From positions 1 through 64,000 of the forward strand of contig CM040764.1 in NCBI GenBank assembly GCA_022829145.1: 64,000 nt of DNA, in the 5' to 3' direction. The position numbers and the translations under genes are program-made. Each line of letters opens with the position of its first letter. Position 1 is the first letter of the stretch. The notes below the pieces were generated by a model. It worked only from the letters and a program-made list of their open reading frames with translations. It was not told the DNA's origin and made no database searches. Below, piece by piece: positions 57,165 through 64,000 of the stretch. The stretch is from Albula goreensis. Lineage: Eukaryota > Chordata > Actinopteri > Albuliformes > Albulidae.

Positions 57165-57643
57165 AATATTTAATTTAAAGGGCTGTTTAGCTGGTAAACT
57201 AAGAAACGTGAAGTACCTGACACATAAAAATGGGTCACAATTTTAATTATAATCATTGCCTGGAGGTTGAAATAGCTTGGGTCAAATTGACGCCAAGGAT
57301 AAAAGATATTAGCAAATTTAAGGACAATACGAGGGTTAAGCCCGCACCAAGAGCGGGCGGCTCAGACGGAGCTCCAGCGTGAAATGTGAGCCAAAGTCCA
57401 GGTGAATCTGGGCGCCGGTGGTGGATCTTTCTCCACCATCTTCAAATCATGGGCCTCCGGCCTAGCTCCACACCTAGAGCCGGGCCTGACGCTGTGGCCT
57501 TGGCCCATGCCAAGCTCCAGCCGAAAGCCCAAACTCCAAACGTGAGCCTGGGCTCCGCATTGTTGGACAAAAAAAAAAGAAAATAAGAACAGCTCCAGCG
57601 TCACAATCGCAGAAGAAAGCGGATGCCTTTTTATTCTTTTTCT
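57165..57643 (+). repeat. piggyBac right end + spacer S with 5S deleted, end of unit 9
   Basis: Shares TTGACGCC with the unit 8 end; CCCGCACC near 57341 is private. Same deletion join near 57624. Confidence 0.7.
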
Positions 57644-58471
57644 TATCTAAGGCCTTCCCCCAGCTTATCTAAGGCCTGCCCCAGGAGAAGCAACTTAGGC
57701 CCTCCTAACTTTGATAGTTTTAGCATGAGCTTCAACTTTGATGCCAATATTTAGTGGTAATGGCAACCATTTTATTGAGGAATAGACTGCCACCTTGTGT
57801 GTCTGGCAGTCAACTACACCCAAAGAAGACCGTGGTTCCAGTGAGGAGATTGGCATTAAAACAAGAAAAAAAGGTCTTTCTTTCCAATTTCAGGTCAAAC
57901 TGAGAGATTTCATGGTGATTTGCATATTTTTCCAACAGTAGGTATTTTGGGTGTTTGCCGGGGTTGTGGGGTGGTGGTGGTAATATTTAATTTAAAGGGC
58001 CATTTAGCTGGTAAACTAAGAAACGTAAAGTACCTGACACATAAAAATGGGTAGCAATTTGAATTATAATCATTGCCTGGAGGCTGAAATAGCTTGGGTC
58101 AAATTGACCCCAAGTATAAAAGATGTTAGCAAATTTGAGGACAATACGAGGGTTATGCCCCCTCCAAGAGCGGACGGTTCAGCGTGAAATGTTAGCCAAA
58201 GTCCAGGTGAAACTGGGCGCCGGTGGTGGGTCTTTCTCCACCATCTTCCAATCATGGGCCTCCGGCCTAGCTCCACACCCAGAGCCGGGCCTGACGCTGT
58301 GGCCTTGGCCCATGCCAAGCTCCAGCCGAAAACCCAAACTCCAAACTCCGGTCCTGTCTGGGTGAGCAGCTGCCCGCGGTTCTGGAGCCAAGGGCTGAGA
58401 ACGAGGTATCGGGAGAGAGGCTTAAGGTTGGGAGTCCCTCAGTAAAATGGAGGTCAGGCTTAAGCAGGAGT
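57644..58471 (+). repeat. GATA-motif module + piggyBac right end + spacer S (type 1), unit 10
   Basis: As 1-828; it shares GGGCCATTTAGC with unit 9. Confidence 0.75.
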
Positions 58472-60144
58472 TTAACCCTCCTATTGTCTTTGGGGTCCAT
58501 GTGACCCCATTCAATGTTTCACGTTTCCAACTGGATTATTGACGTTTGTTTTGTTGCCTCATATTTCATGACTTTTCCTCATTTCATGGGGACAACTGGG
58601 TGAACGTAAACATGATGAACACGATGATTTGTTTTCAATGTCCTGTACACATTTTTACACATCGGTGTCCCCTGGGGTCAATTTGACCCCAGGCTGTTCT
58701 GGCGGTATAAAACATAAGAAATATCAACATCTTTCACACGTTTCATTTGGCTGTTTTGGATGATATTGAAGCCACTAACATGCAATTTTATAATCTCCAA
58801 AAAACCTTCCCTCTGCTTTAGGTCCCTAAAGCAGAGGGGTGTTGCAAGATTTGAGGCACTACTGGGCGCCAACTCCTAGTGCTCACATCCTCATGCGGGA
58901 ATTCGTCAGCAACTACAATGGGCTAGTTGTGTTACATTACTTTCAGTCATTTAGCTGAAACTTTTATTCAAAGCGACTTACAGTTGATTAGGCTGACCAG
59001 GGGCCAACCCTCCTTGGGAGCTATGCTATTTTTCACAAGCATTTACCGGGGCACCACAGATTGTTGCTGGAGCATGTGCCCCCGTGAGATCGGGTCTGGT
59101 GATGCCCCTGGCCCTAACCTATCGTAACCATACCTGTGGTAGTGTGAGAACCACTGATAGTTCACATGAAATGGGGGATGGGAAATATAATTCCCAAAGA
59201 ACGCTGATATTTCCTGCAATGTTTTTGTGTGGAAATGTGGTTCCAGTGAGGAGATTGGCAGTTCACACAACAAAGGGGAGGAGCAAACACATGAAAGCTT
59301 GCACCGCAGCCTTCAAAACCATTTCTCTTGGTGCGCTGTGTGCTCTTGCTTTATGTTCTCTTTCAATTGAAAATGACCTCTAAGCAAAGGTTTTGTGCCC
59401 ATGCAGTTTTGTCACAGCTCTTTGACAGTGAAAGTGACAGAGGAGAATGTGTCAGAGAGAGAGGATAGTGTTGAGGTGGACCCTGATTATGAGACATCCT
59501 CCTCTGATGAGAATGAGAGCCTTAGTATTGACCCTCTCATTGTCTCTCAACCACCAGCAGACAAGTTACCTAACAAAAATGGAAAGTTAATATGGTCCCT
59601 CTCCCCACCTGAATGACAGGTTAGACTTAATGCTGCTAATGTCATCAAAATGGTTCCAGGCCCCAGCAGATACACTGTCAGCCATGTCTAAGACATAAAA
59701 TCAGCATTTGAGCTCTTCTTAACACCAGAGAAGGAACATAATACATGTTTCTCTCTTTAGTAAAAGATATTGTTTTTCTTTTCAAATGATATAAATGACA
59801 AAAAAAAAAAAAAATTGTACTTAGAAATAATATAAAGCCATTCAAACAAGAAAAAAAAGGTCCTTCTTTCCAAGTTCAGGTCAAACTGAGAGATTTTATG
59901 GTGATTTGCATATTTCTCCAACAGTAGGTATTTTGGGTGTTTGCCGGTGTTGGGGGGTGGTGGTGGTAATATTTAATGTAAAGGGCTATTTAGGTAGTAA
60001 ACTGAGAAACGTAAAGTACCTGGCACACATAAAAATGGGTAGCAATTTTAATTATAATCATTGCCTGGAGGTTGAAATAGCTTGGGTCAAATTGACCCCA
60101 AGTATAAAAGATGTTAGCAAATCTGAGGACTATGCGAGGGTTAA
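58472..60144 (+). mobile_element. piggyBac-like element P7
   Basis: TTAA at 58472-58475 and 60141-60144. The hairpin loop at about 58824 reads TC in element direction against GA elsewhere. Several losses in the 5' region (58653, 58866, 58900, 59010). The GA run is again in the broken phase. Confidence 0.8.
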
Positions 60145-60463
60145 GCCCCCACCAAGAGCGGGCGGACCATGCCAAGCTTCAGCGTGAAATGTGAGCCACA
60201 GTCCAGGTGAAACTGGGAGCCGGTGGTGGATCTTTCTCCACCACCTTCAAATCATGGGCCTCCGGCCTAGCTCCACACCTAGAGCCGGGCCTGACGCTGT
60301 GGCCTTGGCCCATGCCAAGCTCCAGCCGAAAACCCAAACTCCAAACGTGAGCCTGGGCTCCGCATTGTTGGACGAAAAAAAAATAATAAAAACGCTCCGG
60401 CGGCACAATCGCAGAAGAAAGCGGACGACAACCACGTGGCAACCGTTTGAGAGGGCAGCCTTC
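60145..60463 (+). repeat. Spacer S (type 2) and 5S upstream region, unit 10
   Basis: As in unit 9, including the CACGTG change near 60433. Confidence 0.7.
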
Positions 60464-60581
60464 GCTTACGGCCACACCACGCTGAACACGCCCGATCTCG
60501 TCTGATCTCGGAAGCCAAGCAGCGTCGGGCCTGGTTAGTACTTGGATGGGTGACCGCCTGGGAATACCAGGTGCTGTAAGC
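60464..60581 (+). rRNA. 5S ribosomal RNA gene, copy 6
   Basis: Full 118 bp with G18/C60 and intact control elements. Terminator runs T5 60583-60587 and T6 60589-60594. Confidence 0.93.
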
Positions 60582-61363
60582 ATTTTTGTTTTTTCCTACC
60601 CCCACAATCGAGTGGTAGAAATGGCTCCAACCTGGGCCCAATGGCTGGGGGCCCCTCGTCACACTTTTTCTTTAATATCCTCAAGCCTTCGGTGCTTCAG
60701 TACCTGAACGAAATCAAAATCCACCAAGCCCGATGCAAAAAGGTTTATTGTGTATTATCTGAGCACGATACGCCACACCAGCCGGGCTGGTCCACACAGG
60801 TAAAAGACCACTTTGGCACTCCAACAGTCACTCTGAGGACTTCGCTTACGCTCTTCCTTTTATTCTTTTTCTTATCTAAGGCCTTCCCCAGCTTATCTAA
60901 GGCCTGCCCCAGGAGAAGCAACTTAGGCCCTCCTAACTTTCTTATTTTTAGCATGAGCTTAAACTTTGACGCAAATATTTAGTGGTAATGGCAACCATTT
61001 TATTGAGGAATAGACTGCCACCTTGTGTGTCTGGCAGTGAACTACACCTAAAGTAGACCGACCTCTTCCAGGCTACTGCATCCAGGTTTTGTCTGCATTA
61101 TTATATCTACGCTTACATTTTGTCAGTATGAAAATGCGCAAGGCTGTAAGTATGTCTGTCAACGCTGTGTCAGTTGAAAGATAGGTCTGATCCCACAAAT
61201 TACACTTCTGCAACCGTCCGTATGAGCAGTTGTCTTTGCCCCCGCTTAGGTGACCGGTGCTCTCCCGGTCCTGTCTGGGTGACCAGTTGCTCGCGGTTCT
61301 GGAGCCAAGGGCTGAGAACGAGGTATTGGGAGAGAGGCTTAAGTTTGGGAGCCCCATGGTAAA
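60582..61363 (+). repeat. 5S 3' flank, LTR-like antisense segment and GATA-motif module, unit 10
   Basis: As 51859-52643, with CCACACAGGTAAAAGACC (about 60792) shortened by four bases and CCCCATGG for CCCCACGG before the remnant. Confidence 0.55.
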
Positions 61364-61906
61364 ATGGAGGTAAGGCTTAATGCTGCTAATGTCATCAAGA
61401 TGGTTCCAGGCCCCAGCAGATACACTGTCCGCCATGGCCAAGACATAAAATCTGCATTTGAGCTCTTCTTAACACCATCAATCGAAAATGATATACTTGA
61501 GAGCCCGAACATAATACATTGTTCTGTCTGTGATAAAAGATATTGTTTTTCTTTCCAAATGATATAAATGACATAAGATGTGTACTTAGAAATAATATAA
61601 AGCTACTAAAACAAGAAAGAAAGGTCTTTCTTTCCAATTTAAGGTCAAACTGAGAGATTCTATGGTGATTTGCATATTTCTCCAACAGTAGGTATTTTGG
61701 GTGTTTGCCGGGGTTTGGGGGTGGTGGTGGTAATATTTAATTTAAAGGGCTATTTAGCTGGTAAACTAAGAAACGTAAGGTACCTGACACATAAGAATGG
61801 GTGGCAATTTTAATTACAATCATTGCCTGGAGGCTGAAATAGCTTGGGTCAAACTGACCCCAAGGATAAAAGATGTTAGCAAATTAGAGGACAATACAAG
61901 GGTTAA
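61364..61906 (+). mobile_element. piggyBac remnant with intact 67-codon piece, unit 10
   Basis: 67-codon frame 61364-61567; right-end TTAA at 61903-61906. Confidence 0.75.
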
Positions 61907-62332
61907 GCCCCCACCAAGAGCGGTCGGCCCATGCCAAGCTTCAGCAGAAAACCCAAACTCCAAAGGTGAGCCTGGGCTCCGCATTGTCGGACGGAAAAAA
62001 AAAAACACGCACAAAAGCGTCACAATAGCAGTAGAAAGCGGATGACAACCATGAGGCGACCGATTGAGAGGGCAGCTTTCGCCACGGCCACACCACGCTG
62101 ACGGGCCCGATTGTGACGTCACAGGTGTGAGGCTGTGGCTGCAGAGGTGGGAGAGAGGCTCCCACAGTGTTTGTTTCGTTTATCTTTTCATTGTTTATTG
62201 TACAAGCCTGTTACTTGTGTAGTGCTTCTTTTGTTTTTGTTTTTTTTTTTTTTTTTTTTTGCTTTCTTCCCTCCCCTGAGCAGTTTATCTGCCAAGGGGG
62301 TAGATTTTTTCGTGCGTTTTATAATTAACGGA

Positions 62333-63220
62333 ATGGATTTCTACATGAATGACTCAGTACCGGCAATTGGACAAATAGCTATGGATCGGATTTGAAACAA
62401 ACGGCGAGTTGTGGGTTTTCTGATCGATAGTCTGAACATGGACTTCGAGTTTTGGATCATGGTGAAAGTTGTAGTAATACAGGTGTTAATGTGGTTTTTG
62501 AACATGGCATGTATTCAAGGAAAAGATTTTGAATGGCGAACGGATTGATGACGCTGAGAAGGACTGCATGGGCTGGAGTTGGAATTGACGGCTGGGAGGG
62601 AATTCTCTCGCCAGCTTACTCCTGAACAAAGAGAAGAAGCTGGGGGTTTGGTTAATGGTGTTGGCTCGAGCGTTTTGGACAACAAAAGTAGATATGACAT
62701 ACGGATGCTGAAGTTGGGGAGACAAAGGTTAGGCGGAGAAATAACGGCAGGGAGCTAGATTTCAGAGAAGATTTTTCCGAAGACGCTCCGCTTATTCTGC
62801 AGTGAATGATTTACAGGGGATAACTGCAATGGACGTGATAACGATGGTTGATGCCAAGCTGGGCAGAGGGAACTGATGGGGGTAAGAAGCCCAAGAACGG
62901 ATTTGAGTTAACTTTGGAGAAGGAGTGCAAGTGAAGGGTCATGTTTGTGAGGTGCGTAGACCGTGTGCTACGGAGGTTATGCTCTCCCCTTTGAACCTGC
63001 CAAATACAGAGGACTCTGTGATTTTGGACACGTTGGAAAGGTGGAGTGTGACTCGATTCTACCTCCGCAGGCTTTTTTTTACCTGGGCACCGCAGTGGCG
63101 GATGGCACCCAGTTTCTCAGCGTCAAATTCCATGAGGTGCTTACGTAGCCACACAGCGTGCGTTTTGATCACGGGAGATGGACCACTGTATTTTCGGGTC
63201 ATGCATGACAGGCAGGTGAA
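62333..63220 (+). pseudogene. Zinc-knuckle pseudogene, module a of unit 10, cut by gap
   Basis: Many private indels (for example 62387, 62566-62577, 62730, 62769, 62873, 63002, 63132-63143). T8 tract. The sequence stops just before the zinc knuckles. Leader 61907-62332, CRE palindrome 62112-62123. Confidence 0.65.
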
Positions 63221-63720
63221 NNNNNNNNNNNNNNNNNNNNNNNNNNNNNNNNNNNNNNNNNNNNNNNNNNNNNNNNNNNNNNNNNNNNNNNNNNNNNNNN
63301 NNNNNNNNNNNNNNNNNNNNNNNNNNNNNNNNNNNNNNNNNNNNNNNNNNNNNNNNNNNNNNNNNNNNNNNNNNNNNNNNNNNNNNNNNNNNNNNNNNNN
63401 NNNNNNNNNNNNNNNNNNNNNNNNNNNNNNNNNNNNNNNNNNNNNNNNNNNNNNNNNNNNNNNNNNNNNNNNNNNNNNNNNNNNNNNNNNNNNNNNNNNN
63501 NNNNNNNNNNNNNNNNNNNNNNNNNNNNNNNNNNNNNNNNNNNNNNNNNNNNNNNNNNNNNNNNNNNNNNNNNNNNNNNNNNNNNNNNNNNNNNNNNNNN
63601 NNNNNNNNNNNNNNNNNNNNNNNNNNNNNNNNNNNNNNNNNNNNNNNNNNNNNNNNNNNNNNNNNNNNNNNNNNNNNNNNNNNNNNNNNNNNNNNNNNNN
63701 NNNNNNNNNNNNNNNNNNNN
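63221..63720. other. Assembly gap, 500 N
   Basis: Exactly 500 N between a forward zinc-knuckle module and a reverse one. Confidence 0.99.
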
Positions 63721-64000
63721 CTCCTTCTCCAAAGTTAACTCAAATCCGTTGTTGGGCTGGCTTCTACCCCGATCAGTTTCCCTCTGCCCAGCTTGGCATC
63801 AACCATCGTTATCACGTCCATTGCAGTTATCCCCTGTAAATCATTCAATTGCAGAATAAAGCGGAGCGTCTTCGGAAAAATCTCTCTGAAATCTAGCTCC
63901 CTGCCGTTATTTCTCCGCTAGCCTTTGTCTCCCCAACTTCAGCATCCATGTCATATCTACTTTTGTTGTCCAAAACGCTCGAGCCAACACCATTAACCAA
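63721..64000 (-). pseudogene. Zinc-knuckle pseudogene fragment, reverse (unit 11)
   Basis: On the minus strand this is the middle of the zinc-knuckle ORF1 (from VNGVGSSVLDN to FELTLEKE). The spacer reads GCCAGCCCAACAACGG in reverse, as in modules of type c. Both ends are cut, one by the gap and one by the window. Confidence 0.7.

Larger units (their letters stand above)
48923..57643 (+). repeat. Macrosatellite unit 9 (complete, ~8.72 kb)
   Basis: Standard three-module unit. The opening motif is TACCTAAGG where others have TATCTAAGG. Confidence 0.9.
57644..63220 (+). repeat. Macrosatellite unit 10 (5' part, cut by gap)
   Basis: Follows the reference order through the 5S gene to module a, and is lost at the third N run. 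Confidence 0.9.

Noticed and set aside
62925..63839. A 304-codon open frame over the third gap
   Set aside because: The same problem: the middle is N, and the two sides are opposite strands of the same repeat.
4180..64000. Regularly spaced repeats as a CRISPR array
   Set aside because: The spacing is 1.47 or 8.75 kb and the sequence is clearly eukaryotic repeat DNA.

Overview
The window is one locus of a eukaryotic, almost certainly teleost fish, genome. It is made entirely of a macrosatellite with a period of about 8.75 kb. Evidence for a fish: a vertebrate-type 5S rRNA gene in each unit, piggyBac-like transposons with TTAA ends, a dispersed repeat core common in teleosts, and a retroelement Gag/ORF1-like protein with two CCHC zinc knuckles, like the ZCCHC3-like and Tx1-group LINE ORF1 proteins abundant in fish. 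I see no host protein-coding gene, tRNA or CRISPR array.

Layout. Four sequence blocks are separated by three runs of exactly 500 N (19352-19851, 42744-43243, 63221-63720). Block 1 (1-19351) reads forward and holds two full units and part of a third. Block 2 (19852-42743) reads in reverse and holds two full and two partial units. Block 3 (43244-63220) reads forward and holds one full and two partial units. Block 4 (63721-64000) is reverse. Every orientation change falls at a gap, so the inversions may be scaffolding choices. The five intervals that can be measured are 8761, 8788, 8746, 8756 and 8721 bp.

One unit, in its own direction (coordinates of the first copy): (i) an AT-rich/GATA-motif module, a solo piggyBac right end and a GC-rich spacer S (1-828); (ii) a 1.68 kb piggyBac-like element with TTAA at both ends and a broken transposase N-terminus (829-2507); (iii) spacer S plus 5S upstream DNA (2508-2822); (iv) a full-length 5S rRNA gene (2823-2940); (v) a 3' flank with an LTR-like antisense AATAAA segment (2941-3727); (vi) a second piggyBac remnant with a 67-codon transposase piece and right end (3728-4268); (vii) two to three tandem modules of about 1.47 kb, each made of 5S upstream DNA, the first ~33 nt of a 5S gene, a TGACGTCA-centred palindrome, a T-rich leader and a frameshifted zinc-knuckle ORF, then one truncated module (4269-8279); (viii) another piggyBac right end and spacer S (8280-8761).

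Interpretation. The ~1.47 kb modules are best read as the 5' half of a 5S-gene-targeting LINE (Tx1 group, Mutsu-like) inserted after about nucleotide 33 of a 5S gene. Its 3' half was lost and replaced by a piggyBac fragment, and the whole then amplified as tandem DNA. The intact 5S genes carry a paired C18-to-G and G60-to-C change that keeps helix II base-paired, so they may be under structural constraint. The transposon and LINE proteins are all broken. The only plausibly working genes here are the six 5S copies.
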